Position numbers and translations under genes: made by a program. Shown here piece after piece: positions 28,038 through 35,413 of a DNA stretch of 35,413 bases (its first letter is position 1; each line of letters begins with the position of its first letter). The notes under the pieces were generated by a model. The model was not told the DNA's origin, searched no databases, and saw only the letters and a program-made list of their open reading frames with translations. Source of the stretch: an uncultured Alphaproteobacteria bacterium (lineage in GTDB: Bacteria; Pseudomonadota; Alphaproteobacteria; Thalassobaculales; Thalassobaculaceae). The DNA lies in NCBI GenBank assembly GCA_902578675.1, contig CACHDV010000014.1:1-35413 (forward strand), given 5' to 3'.

Positions 28038-28985
28038 TTGTTAGAGGTGCTTCCCCGGGAGGGGCATCCCCTATTTAGCGTAGCGAAAACTCATTTTGCT
28101 GAGTTTGGTAAAATGCTTAGAGGGACTACTAGCCTAACCATTTCAAACGCTGTTGGTCTTGACCACGACATTGGCTTAAACTGGGCTCTCGCGGTTGAAT
28201 TAATGCATAACGCATCGCTAGTGCACGACGATGTTTGTGACGAAGATGATTTTCGTAGAGACCATCCTACCGTCTTTGCAATTCACGGAGCACCGCTCGC
28301 AATTTGTTTCGGCGATTGGCTCGTAGCGAAAAGTTTTGAGTGTGCAACGTTAGCAGCCAAGGAATGTCGCGGCGAATCACTTACCGCAATAACACTTATC
28401 GCAAAAGTGATGTCAGAGTTATCCGCTGGACAAGCCAAGGAATTTACTGGGGAACCTATTCTAGACTGGGAAAGTTACGATACTCTCGTCAGTAGCAAAA
28501 CTGTACCTTTGCTCAGTGCCGCAGTCGAAGGTCCTATTCTGCTTTCAAATAAAACAGAATACTTCGAAACCATAAGAAACTTCATCCATTCTCTCGGATT
28601 AGGCTATCAGATATCAAATGATATTTCTGATGCGCTAGGTAAAGATGGTTCAAATAAACCATTCAGTGATCTCTATCGCGGCGCACCCAACGCCGTCTCT
28701 ATAACATTTCGTGACACACTAAAAAACGGCCATAGGTTAGAATTTGAAGAATGGGTGAGGAATAAGTTCCGATTGAACCATACTAACTGGCTAACAGAGA
28801 TTAGACAGAACGGGGCGGTAGATATTTGTACACAACAATTACAACAATATATTGGTGCATGCCATCAGTATAAATCAAACCTCCCAGAAGAATTACAAAA
28901 AGCGCTGTCGCCGTTAGTATCTTATCTGGAGCAATCGGTTAAACAACAATTTTCATTAGCAAAAAATCGAAGCGAGAGTTCCTAA
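28038..28985 (+). CDS. crtE: geranylgeranyl diphosphate synthase
   Basis: A trans-isoprenyl diphosphate synthase of at least 315 residues that extends FPP to GGPP for carotenoid synthesis. The first Asp-rich motif is intact: HDDVCD with Asp64, Asp65 and Asp68. The second reads NDISD (residues 194-198), with Asn in place of the usual first Asp. The FGKMLRG region replaces the family GKRLRP. The start is uncertain: the only NTG codons near the conserved LPREGHPL are TTG 28038 and GTG 28047, but the frame stays open upstream to 27861, and the bases just before TTG encode a plausible family-type helix (VKEELKTKLLEVL). ATT 27942, with AAAGGG 9 bases ahead, is a possible non-standard start. It is the first enzyme gene of the retinal operon. 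Confidence 0.9.
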   Translation: MLEVLPREGHPLFSVAKTHFAEFGKMLRGTTSLTISNAVGLDHDIGLNWALAVELMHNASLVHDDVCDEDDFRRDHPTVFAIHGAPLAICFGDWLVAKSFECATLAAKECRGESLTAITLIAKVMSELSAGQAKEFTGEPILDWESYDTLVSSKTVPLLSAAVEGPILLSNKTEYFETIRNFIHSLGLGYQISNDISDALGKDGSNKPFSDLYRGAPNAVSITFRDTLKNGHRLEFEEWVRNKFRLNHTNWLTEIRQNGAVDICTQQLQQYIGACHQYKSNLPEELQKALSPLVSYLEQSVKQQFSLAKNRSESS

Positions 28986-28988
28986 GTT

Positions 28989-30485
28989 TTGGTAGGTAAG
29001 GAATCGATTAACACTCTTGTTGTTGGAGGAGGTTTCGGAGGTATTGCTGCTGCCCTACGCTGCAAAGCTCTAGGCCATAACGTGACGCTCGTGGAACGGC
29101 TAGATAAATTAGGTGGTAGAGCTCAAGTACTTAAAATAGACGGTTACAAGCACGATATGGGCCCAACGGTTATTACTGCGCCATTTCTATTTCAAGAACT
29201 TTTTCAGTTATTTGATGAAAACCTCGATGATCATTTGGAGTTTGTTCCCGTTTCACCGTGGTATAGATTCGTTTTTCATACCGGAAAAGAGTTTAATTAT
29301 AGCGGGGACGAGACGCAAATGGACGAGGAGATAGCAAAGTTCTCAACCTCAGATGTCAAAAATTACAAAAGATTACTGCAGGCCTCTAAGAAAATATTTG
29401 ATGTAGGCTTTTCGAAATTAGCTCATGTCCCATTTCTTACAGTTTGGTCAATGATGAAGCAAATCCCTCACTTGATTAGATTACGAGCAGATCGCACTGT
29501 GAGCCAATTTGTTAAGCATTATATTGAAAACCCACTTCTCCAAAGAGCTTTCTCAATCCACCCCCTACTCGTTGGTGGAAATCCATATACAACGACGTCT
29601 ATCTATTCGCTCATTCATTATCTTGAAAAAAAATGGGGCATTTTTTTTTGCAAGGGGGGTACCGGAGAACTTGTTGAAAAATTAACCGAATTGATGGAGC
29701 GACATGGAATAATAATCAAATATAATACAGAGGTAGAAAAGTTATCGGTCAGCGATAACAGAGTTACATGCGCTTACACCAAAACAAATGAAAAAATAAC
29801 GTTCGACAATATAATTTGCAATGCCGACCCACCTGTGGTTTACAAAAACCTCTTAAAGGTGAATCAAGAACAATCCATGGGACTTAAAAAGTGGTTTCCA
29901 TCTCGATTAACAAATTATTCCATGGGTCTATATGTATTCTTTTTTGGCACCACAATTAAATATGAAAATGTTGCACACCATACTATTTGGCTAACCGAGC
30001 GCTTCGAAGAACTTTTAAGTGACATTTTTGATCGAAAAAAGCTAACTGAAGACTTCTCTCTCTACATACATAGACCAACTGCAACCGATACAAGTTTCGC
30101 GCCTCCTAACTGTGATAGTTTTTATGTTTTGTGCCCTGTACCTAATTTACAAGCGAGCATAGACTGGGATATCGAGGGGAAGAGATTGCGTGACCGTATA
30201 GTAATGGCATTATCCAAAACTATCCTGCCAAAATTAGAAGATTACATAACAGCTGAACATTGGATGACACCTAGGGAGTTTAAAGACAACTATCTTTGCG
30301 CCTATGGAGCAGGGTTTTCTATTTCACCTAATTTGACGCAATCAGCATGGTTTAGATACCATAATGTCGACACAAAACTTGAAAATCTTTATTTTGTAGG
30401 GGCCGGCACACACCCTGGAGCGGGTCTTCCCGGTGTACTGAGCTCAGCAAAAGTCGCGGAATATTTATTAAAAACAGAGGCATGA
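28989..30485 (+). CDS. crtI: phytoene desaturase (lycopene-forming)
   Basis: A 498-residue CrtI that introduces the four double bonds turning phytoene into lycopene, membrane-associated and FAD-dependent. The dinucleotide-binding start is VVGGGFGGIAAALRCKALG with VERLDKLGGRAQV after it, and GHDMGPTVI-like DMGPTVITAPFLF follows. The C-terminal FVGAGTHPGAGLPGVLSSAK is the bacterial desaturase signature. The length is the usual ~500. It starts with TTG 3 bases after the crtE stop; no Met codon occurs before the FAD motif, so the TTG is needed. A GAGAG 10 bases upstream is a weak ribosome binding site. Confidence 0.95.
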   Translation: MVGKESINTLVVGGGFGGIAAALRCKALGHNVTLVERLDKLGGRAQVLKIDGYKHDMGPTVITAPFLFQELFQLFDENLDDHLEFVPVSPWYRFVFHTGKEFNYSGDETQMDEEIAKFSTSDVKNYKRLLQASKKIFDVGFSKLAHVPFLTVWSMMKQIPHLIRLRADRTVSQFVKHYIENPLLQRAFSIHPLLVGGNPYTTTSIYSLIHYLEKKWGIFFCKGGTGELVEKLTELMERHGIIIKYNTEVEKLSVSDNRVTCAYTKTNEKITFDNIICNADPPVVYKNLLKVNQEQSMGLKKWFPSRLTNYSMGLYVFFFGTTIKYENVAHHTIWLTERFEELLSDIFDRKKLTEDFSLYIHRPTATDTSFAPPNCDSFYVLCPVPNLQASIDWDIEGKRLRDRIVMALSKTILPKLEDYITAEHWMTPREFKDNYLCAYGAGFSISPNLTQSAWFRYHNVDTKLENLYFVGAGTHPGAGLPGVLSSAKVAEYLLKTEA

Positions 30486-30488
30486 AGA

Positions 30489-31424
30489 GTGCCAAAAGCG
30501 ACCACAGCGAAACAATATGTTAGTACCGCGAACAAGTTACTTTTTACGTATGGCAAATCGTTCCATTGGGCGCGGTATTTCTTAGGCAAAGAGGTAGGAT
30601 TACAAGCTACACAATTATATGCCTTTTGTCGATATCTCGACGATATAGCGGACCAACCCGATAATCTTGGTGCCACAAAACTCAAGTCGATCCAAAATAT
30701 TTTCAATAATTATTCCTATCAGACCGGGAGCTGTCCTGAAGTTGATAATTTTTTGTTATTAAAGCAGGAATTAGATTTGCCAGTTTTTGCGGTTAAAGAT
30801 TTGCTTGAAGGGCTTATTAGTGATCAAGGAACTGTTTTACTACTTAATGAAAATCAGTTGATACAGTATTCTTATAAAGTAGCTGGTACTGTTGGCCTAA
30901 TGATGGCTCCCATTCTTGGAATTTCTAGTACGAAGGCTATTCCATTCGCAGTAGATTTGGGAATAGCAATGCAATTAACGAATATATCTAGAGACGTATT
31001 GGAGGATGCCAAATTAGGTAGGCGCTATATACCAGGAGAATGGTGTGATGACCTGTCCGCTCCACAGATTGCTGAATTAGCTAAAAACGGCACGACCAAA
31101 GATCGGTTGAAAATCTCCGCGGCGGTAAAACGTACTCTCCTATTAGCGGAAACCTACTATATATCTGGCTTTAAGGGCTTGGCATACTTGCCACCAAGAA
31201 GTCACTTGGCCATTCTAATTGCAGGGATTATCTACAGATTAATAGGAAGACGTATTCTTAATTCCGGGACAAAATGGTGGGTAGGTCGGCAAGTTGTTAA
31301 TAATACTGGTAAATTGCTGCATTCCTTTTATCCTCCGTTACTTATGCTTAACCGCTTCAAGCGATTGCCAGTACATGAGTCACACTTACACACCCACCTT
31401 AGGGACTATTTAGATTTTGATTGA
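30489..31424 (+). CDS. crtB: phytoene synthase
   Basis: A 311-residue squalene/phytoene synthase that condenses two GGPP to phytoene. Both Asp-rich motifs are present: DDIAD at residues 51-55 (YAFCRYLDDIADQ) and DVLED at 169-173 (TNISRDVLEDAKLGRRYIP). The YGKSFHWARYF segment near residue 21 is typical. It starts with GTG 3 bases after the crtI stop, with AGAGG 8 bases before it; the ATG at 30482 is out of frame. It overlaps the presumed crtY start by 8 bases. Confidence 0.96.
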   Translation: MPKATTAKQYVSTANKLLFTYGKSFHWARYFLGKEVGLQATQLYAFCRYLDDIADQPDNLGATKLKSIQNIFNNYSYQTGSCPEVDNFLLLKQELDLPVFAVKDLLEGLISDQGTVLLLNENQLIQYSYKVAGTVGLMMAPILGISSTKAIPFAVDLGIAMQLTNISRDVLEDAKLGRRYIPGEWCDDLSAPQIAELAKNGTTKDRLKISAAVKRTLLLAETYYISGFKGLAYLPPRSHLAILIAGIIYRLIGRRILNSGTKWWVGRQVVNNTGKLLHSFYPPLLMLNRFKRLPVHESHLHTHLRDYLDFD

Positions 31425-32556
31425 AACTTCTGATGTGGAATATTTTCCAACTGCCATTGTAGGCGCAGGTTGCGCCGGATTAACACTTGCCTATGAATTA
31501 ATAAATTCAAAAGATTTCCCTTGTATCTTACTAGACCCGCAAAAATTTCGCCCAGAGCACGCATTTTCCTTTTGGGATGATGGACATCCAAACTTAACTT
31601 TAGCGAGATCTCTTGCGAGAAAAACATGGTCAAAATGGGAAATTAAAACCTTTGAGGAGACCATTCAAAAATATAGTAGTCGTTTTGTATACTCAACTGT
31701 TTCATCATCTAATTATGAAACCTATCTCTTCAAAAAAATTGCAGAAAATAGAGGTACAATATTAAATGCCAGAGTCACTGACCTCTATAACGAAGATACC
31801 TATACCCGATTAGAAACATCTTCTGGAGACGTTTTCTTGGCTAATAGGGTTTTTGATAGCAGGCCTCCATCCCCAACAAAGAAAACTATATTCCAACATT
31901 TTCTTGGATGGGAAATAAAAACCAACAAATCCGTTTTTGATGATACCCTTGTTACACTTATGGATTTTCGGGTACCTCAAGAAGATGGAATTCATTTTAT
32001 ATACGTGTTGCCATATTCCGAAACATCCGCCTTGGTTGAATCAACAGTTTATTCAGATACCGTGTTTAATCCAAAATGGTATGAAAACCAAATCACTGAA
32101 TACTTAACGAATGTAATACAGTGCAAGTCGTGGGACGTAGTTATTAAAGAAAAAGGGGCTATTCCTCTCAATTACAAGAAGGATTTAAAACCACTCGGCA
32201 CGCCTATAGGCCTCAACGCTGCTGCTATGCGAGCTTCTACAGGATACGCTTTCTCACAGATAATTCATCAAGCCATTAACGTCAGTGGACAGCTTAAACA
32301 AGGCCAAGATCTCATTCAGATAAAACCTGGAGCTACAAGCTTTGAAAATTGGATGGATAACGTATTTCTTGATGTACTATCATCCTCACCTAAGCTAGCG
32401 CCGTATGTATTTTCAACCTTGGCCAAAACTCTGAGTGGTGATGATTTCGTGAAATTTATGATTGGTGATTGCCCACTTTCGATTAAGTTAAGGATAATTT
32501 TTGCACTTCCAAAGTCTGATTTTATTCTTGGTGCACTAAGGAATGCATTTAAATGA
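31417..32556 (+). CDS. crtY: lycopene beta-cyclase
   Basis: A 379-residue CrtY-type lycopene cyclase that forms beta-carotene. The FAD/NAD-binding start is AIVGAGCAGLTLAYEL near residue 13. Family features are FSFWDDGH near residue 50 and the central FDSRPPSPTKKTIFQHFLGWEI (residues ~147-168), the FDSRP..FQ.F.GW signature of CrtY; IPLNYK and STGYAFSQII follow. The frame starts at TTG 31417 inside the end of crtB; GTG 31435 is an alternative start just before the FAD motif. Its TGA overlaps the blh ATG by 4 bases. Confidence 0.94.
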   Translation: MIETSDVEYFPTAIVGAGCAGLTLAYELINSKDFPCILLDPQKFRPEHAFSFWDDGHPNLTLARSLARKTWSKWEIKTFEETIQKYSSRFVYSTVSSSNYETYLFKKIAENRGTILNARVTDLYNEDTYTRLETSSGDVFLANRVFDSRPPSPTKKTIFQHFLGWEIKTNKSVFDDTLVTLMDFRVPQEDGIHFIYVLPYSETSALVESTVYSDTVFNPKWYENQITEYLTNVIQCKSWDVVIKEKGAIPLNYKKDLKPLGTPIGLNAAAMRASTGYAFSQIIHQAINVSGQLKQGQDLIQIKPGATSFENWMDNVFLDVLSSSPKLAPYVFSTLAKTLSGDDFVKFMIGDCPLSIKLRIIFALPKSDFILGALRNAFK

Positions 32557-33347
32557 AATGGGACCTTCTAATACCATTACTCTTTATTCTTTTTATTGGA
32601 ATTCCACATGGGGCATCAGACATTCTAATAGCAAGGCGGCGCTTCAAAAATTCATGGCTTAAGATATCGTTCTTTATAATAGGTTACGTTTTCGTCGCAA
32701 TTATCTTTACAGCCACTTGGTTTCTTTATCCTACCTTATGTTTAGCGTTATTTCTGTTCATTTCTGGATTACATTTCGGTCTGCTCGACACAATAAAAAT
32801 GCCTACTTCTTCTTTGAAATTAATCCAAGCCTTTATCTATGGCCTAACCCCAATAATTATTCCCATTGTGTTTCACACAAGAGAAGTGAATGAGATTTTT
32901 AAGTTATTATTGTTTGATGACAACAATGAAATTGCACTCCAGATAAAACACTTTTTCCTAGTTTGGCTGTTGGGACTAATAGTATTTTTCGTAAAATACC
33001 CAGAAAGTTCACAACGGCAAGTCTTAGAAATAATAGCACTCGCTAGTTTGCTTGTTACTACGCCTCCACTTTGGGGGTTTGCATTTTATTTTTGCTTTGT
33101 CCATTCCATCAGGCACTTTTTAAACCTTAGAAAAGAATTAAATAATCTGGAAAGGTTTGATGTAATTGCCTTATTTATGACCTCAGTCGCGACAATAGCG
33201 CTTGTTGCTTTAGCTGGTTTTTTATTGGAAGGAAATGGAATGGAAGAAAGCCTTCTAAAAGTAACCTTTATTGGCTTAGCAGCGCTTACAGTCCCGCATA
33301 TGTTATTGGTAGACCTTTATCCAAGGATAAGAACTACAAGCTTTTAA
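32553..33347 (+). CDS. blh: beta-carotene 15,15'-dioxygenase, Brp/Blh family
   Basis: A 264-residue integral membrane enzyme that splits beta-carotene into two retinals. The four iron-binding histidines expected in Blh are visible: His19 in GIPHGASD, His74 in SGLHFGLLD, and His184 and His188 in FVHSIRHFLN. A further conserved His249 is in TVPHMLL. Several hydrophobic helices span the protein. It starts with ATG overlapping the crtY stop (ATGA), so it is coupled to it, and is the last gene of the operon. Together with the opsin it defines a complete holo-rhodopsin module. Confidence 0.95.
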   Translation: MKWDLLIPLLFILFIGIPHGASDILIARRRFKNSWLKISFFIIGYVFVAIIFTATWFLYPTLCLALFLFISGLHFGLLDTIKMPTSSLKLIQAFIYGLTPIIIPIVFHTREVNEIFKLLLFDDNNEIALQIKHFFLVWLLGLIVFFVKYPESSQRQVLEIIALASLLVTTPPLWGFAFYFCFVHSIRHFLNLRKELNNLERFDVIALFMTSVATIALVALAGFLLEGNGMEESLLKVTFIGLAALTVPHMLLVDLYPRIRTTSF

Positions 33348-33382
33348 AAGAACCTCAAGTCTACTTTTTTAATAGCATAGTC

Positions 33383-33410
33383 CAAAAAAAACACCGTATC
33401 TCAGTACGGT
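33383..33410 (-). terminator. leftward-oriented intrinsic terminator downstream of blh
   Basis: ACCGTA at 33393-33398 and TACGGT at 33405-33410 pair with a 6-base loop. On the minus strand the stem is followed by G and eight Ts (the A-run at 33384-33391). On the plus strand no T-run follows. So it fits a terminator for leftward transcription, though no minus-strand gene is visible to its right. Confidence 0.55.
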
Positions 33411-33496
33411 ACATACTATTTAACAAGCAGACTCTTTAATACAAAAAACACTTTCCTAAATAATGAAAGCTTAGGTAGATATAGGTAAGAGCTTGT

Positions 33497-33502
33497 TATA
33501 AT
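33497..33502 (+). promoter_or_regulatory. -10 hexamer for the tRNA-Gln gene
   Basis: A consensus TATAAT lies 53 bases before the tRNA 5' end. No good -35 is found at 16-18 bases upstream, so the promoter call rests on the -10 alone. Confidence 0.4.
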
Positions 33503-33555
33503 GTAGATTAGGCGTGATTGGCCTATTAGGAAATTATTCTGCCTGACGTAAAAGG

Positions 33556-33629
33556 TGGGGAATAGTATAACGGTAGTACAGCGGACTCTGACTCCGTCAG
33601 TCCTGTTTCGAATCCAGGTTCCCCAGCCA
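33556..33629 (+). tRNA. tRNA-Gln (anticodon CUG)
   Basis: A 74-base gene including the encoded GCCA end. The acceptor stem TGGGGAA/TTCCCCA pairs fully. D stem GTAT/GTAC and anticodon stem GCGGA/TCCGT pair with G-T wobbles. The loop CTCTGAC puts anticodon CTG at 33588-33590, reading CAG (Gln). The variable loop is CAGT. The T stem is CCTGT/CCAGG with loop TTCGAAT: the near-universal G53-C61 pair is replaced by a T-C mismatch (33606 against 33614). Position 38 is C rather than the usual A. The rest is normal, so it is called a tRNA, with a note that function could be impaired. Confidence 0.92.
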
Positions 33630-33781
33630 GACACATTGTGATATTTCTCAATAGGAATAAATCAACTCGATGCTATTTTTATCAATATTTGTTAGATATA
33701 AAAAACGCCAACGCTCTATTTTTATAAAATTTACAACTCACGTTTTTTTGATCTGCCAATAGCTGTTTGAGGAGCCTTGAC

Positions 33782-34084
33782 TTGTATATTGCTTTCAACC
33801 GGTTCAGAATAATTCCAGATAGGCATGCTGATTTTGAGAAACTTTGGCTAAATTATCAGACACACCGTGAAAAGGTGCCGGGTTTTTTATTCTTTGATTT
33901 GATAAAGGGTAAGACCGAGAAAGGCTGCGCTATATATGCTTCTCACACAACGTGGAGAAATCAGCAAGACTTTCTAACTTGGACGAAATCAGAATCTTTT
34001 CGTAGGGCCCATAAAAACGCCGGCGATTACTCCAAGCTTTATCTAGGACACCCAGAATTCGAAGGTTTCGAGGTTGCTTTGTAA
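33782..34084 (+). CDS. ABM-domain protein (antibiotic biosynthesis monooxygenase/HmoA-like)
   Basis: A small dimeric ferredoxin-like-fold protein of the ABM superfamily. The start MYIAFNRFRIIPDRHADFEKLW, the middle VPGFLFFDLIKG and the YASHTTWRNQQDFLTW segment match the HmoA/IsdG-like family layout, and it ends with YLGHPEFEGFEV. Members are heme-degrading or quinone-forming monooxygenases, or of unknown role; no heme gene is nearby. The frame opens at TTG 33767, but GAGGAG at 33769-33774 lies 7 bases before TTG 33782, so the 100-residue form is chosen. It follows tRNA-Gln by 152 bases. Confidence 0.78.
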   Translation: MYIAFNRFRIIPDRHADFEKLWLNYQTHREKVPGFLFFDLIKGKTEKGCAIYASHTTWRNQQDFLTWTKSESFRRAHKNAGDYSKLYLGHPEFEGFEVAL

Positions 34085-34165
34085 TTACTGCATAAAATTT
34101 TGTGGTGAGTGGCTAATTGCCAAGGCATAGACGTAATAAATTCAAAAATATTAAAAGGTTTTCTC

Positions 34166-34909
34166 ATGGACAAGGCGTTAGATCTTAAAAGAATGATTCA
34201 TCGCAGCCGCAACGTTGTTTTTTTTACCGGCGCAGGCATTTCCACTGAATCAGGTATACCCGATTTTAGAAGTCCAGGAGGCATTTGGACAAAAATGGCC
34301 CCTATACAATTTCAAGACTTTTTGAATAGTGAGGACATGAGAAGAGAATCTTGGCGCAGAAAATTTGAGACTGACAAAACTCTTCGTGCAGCTAAGCCAA
34401 ATGAAGGACATTATGCAATTGCGCGATTAATTTCATCTGGTAAGGCATCAGTGGTTATAACCCAAAATATAGATAATCTTCATCAGGACTCCGGTATCCC
34501 AGAAGAAAAAGTAATAGAGCTTCATGGAAACGGCACTTTTGCCTCATGCCTTACTTGTGGCACGCGATACGAATTAGAGAATATAAAACAGAGCTTTTTT
34601 GGTGATAATCAATTACCGATATGCAAATTTTGTGGTGGAATAATTAAAACTGCCACTATCTCGTTTGGCCAAGCTATGCCCCTTAAACCTGTACAAAGGG
34701 CTGAGGACGCAGCTAGCCATTGTGATTTATTTATTTGCATTGGCTCATCGCTGGTAGTGCATCCAGCTGCTCAAATACCCCTTATTGCTAAAGACAGTGG
34801 AGCAACACTCGTCATACTAAATCGCGAGGCAACGGCATTGGATGAATATGCGGATCTCATCATAAATGACGAGATTGGGGAAATTTTACCGACAGCGATA
34901 GCAACTTAA
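34166..34909 (+). CDS. cobB: NAD-dependent protein deacylase, Sir2/CobB family
   Basis: A 247-residue sirtuin that removes acyl groups from lysine using NAD+. The NAD-binding GAGISTESGIPDFRSPGG is at residues 22-39, TQNIDNLHQDSG at 99-110, and the catalytic His120 is in ELHGNG. A zinc ribbon uses Cys128, Cys131, Cys153 and Cys156. GSSLVVHPAAQIP is also typical. The frame runs back to a GTG at 34109, but the ATG at 34166 has an AAAAGG ahead of it and starts just where the family aligns, so it is used. Targets are probably metabolic enzymes such as acetyl-CoA synthetase, by analogy only. Confidence 0.92.
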   Translation: MDKALDLKRMIHRSRNVVFFTGAGISTESGIPDFRSPGGIWTKMAPIQFQDFLNSEDMRRESWRRKFETDKTLRAAKPNEGHYAIARLISSGKASVVITQNIDNLHQDSGIPEEKVIELHGNGTFASCLTCGTRYELENIKQSFFGDNQLPICKFCGGIIKTATISFGQAMPLKPVQRAEDAASHCDLFICIGSSLVVHPAAQIPLIAKDSGATLVILNREATALDEYADLIINDEIGEILPTAIAT

Positions 34910-34977
34910 ATGTTGGTTAAGTGATAAATTACCTTTATGATTTAACGAATTAGAAGCCACAAGGAGGCATGTCTGAT

Positions 34978-35373
34978 ATGAACGAGTTATCTCCTGAACT
35001 AACTTTCTTATTATGGGCCGTTGCACTCACTTTCATCCAACTTATTATTTCTCTCTTAGGTGCTACACAACAGCATGGCCTAACAACGCTGGCAGGAAAT
35101 CGCGAAAACATTGGCTCAACTTCTGGATGGGCTGGACGAGCTCAAAGAGCTCATCGAAATATGCTGGAAAACCTGCCCCTCTTTGCAGTACTCGTAATAG
35201 TTGCGCATATTGCTGGTATTTCTAATGACTTAACTGTTCTTGGAGCACAACTGTTCTTCTGGGGAAGATTAGCCTACTCGTTGATTTATGTGGTAGGTAT
35301 AGCGTGGCTCAGAACTGCTGCTTTTCTTGTCTCGATTTTAGGATTGATATTAATTTTTCTGCAACTAGTTTGA
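34978..35373 (+). CDS. MAPEG-family membrane protein
   Basis: A small integral membrane protein with four hydrophobic helices. The stretch GRAQRAHRNMLENLPLFAVLVIVAH is the MAPEG family signature (RAxRAHxNxxEN), the glutathione-binding region of eicosanoid/glutathione enzymes; most bacterial members have unknown activity. AAGGAGG at 34961-34967 is one base from the ATG at 34969 but 10 bases from the in-frame ATG at 34978, so the second ATG is preferred (131 residues). It is on the same strand as cobB, 68 bases after it. Confidence 0.88.
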   Translation: MNELSPELTFLLWAVALTFIQLIISLLGATQQHGLTTLAGNRENIGSTSGWAGRAQRAHRNMLENLPLFAVLVIVAHIAGISNDLTVLGAQLFFWGRLAYSLIYVVGIAWLRTAAFLVSILGLILIFLQLV

Positions 35374-35413
35374 TTGGGACTTATCAATTCAAAACATTAG
35401 CTAAGGCGTTTCC

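Noticed and set aside
33416-33634. 72-residue minus-strand open frame across the tRNA
   Set aside because: It is antisense to tRNA-Gln and its composition follows from the tRNA; no homologue recognised.

Overview
The window looks like a chromosomal segment from a marine, photoheterotrophic alphaproteobacterium of low to moderate GC, of the SAR116 or AEGEAN-169/Rhodospirillales kind. The evidence is a proteorhodopsin gene followed by a complete retinal pathway, an rlmE-guaB-rsmB housekeeping block of alphaproteobacterial type, and many scavenging and oxygenase genes. The lineage is inferred from gene content; no marker gene was compared. I see no mobile element, CRISPR array, rRNA or phage gene.

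Layout. (1) 16-4470, plus strand: an alpha/beta hydrolase, then hyuA and hyuB, which overlap by 4 bases (ATP-dependent hydantoinase/oxoprolinase family). (2) 4500-9213, minus strand: acr3, rlmE, guaB and rsmB, with guaB and rsmB overlapping by 4 bases. (3) 9583-16801, accessory catabolism: a Rieske oxygenase and a glutamine-synthetase-like ligase 16 bases apart, a TauD/TfdA dioxygenase, a dienelactone-hydrolase-family protein (minus), a class III CoA-transferase, and a second Rieske oxygenase (minus). No ferredoxin or reductase partner is present. (4) 16936-18399: purF, followed at its stop codon by a pentanucleotide tandem repeat. (5) 18543-26873: an amidohydrolase, a Dpp-type ABC importer (binding protein, two permeases, one fused double ATPase) and a TcuA-like flavoprotein. 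The binding-protein gene has a Shine-Dalgarno in a hairpin loop before it and an intrinsic terminator after it. (6) 27157-33347: proteorhodopsin, crtE, crtI, crtB, crtY and blh, a self-contained light-driven proton pump with its chromophore pathway. (7) 33556-35373: a tRNA-Gln(CUG) with unusual bases, an ABM-fold monooxygenase-like protein, a sirtuin and a MAPEG-family membrane protein.

How it works together. CrtE makes geranylgeranyl diphosphate, CrtB condenses it to phytoene, CrtI desaturates it to lycopene, CrtY cyclises it to beta-carotene, and Blh cleaves that to retinal, which binds the opsin lysine. The opsin has the Asp/Thr/Glu triad of a proton pump and a glutamine at the spectral tuning site, predicting blue absorption. 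It has an ATG and a good Shine-Dalgarno, while crtE, crtI, crtB and crtY start on TTG or GTG and a strong hairpin separates opsin from crtE. This suggests much opsin and little enzyme. The most interesting items are the operon's expression architecture, the puzzling crtE 5' end, the Rieske/GS-like pair, the hairpin-displayed Shine-Dalgarno before the binding protein, and the tRNA-Gln with a broken 53-61 pair.
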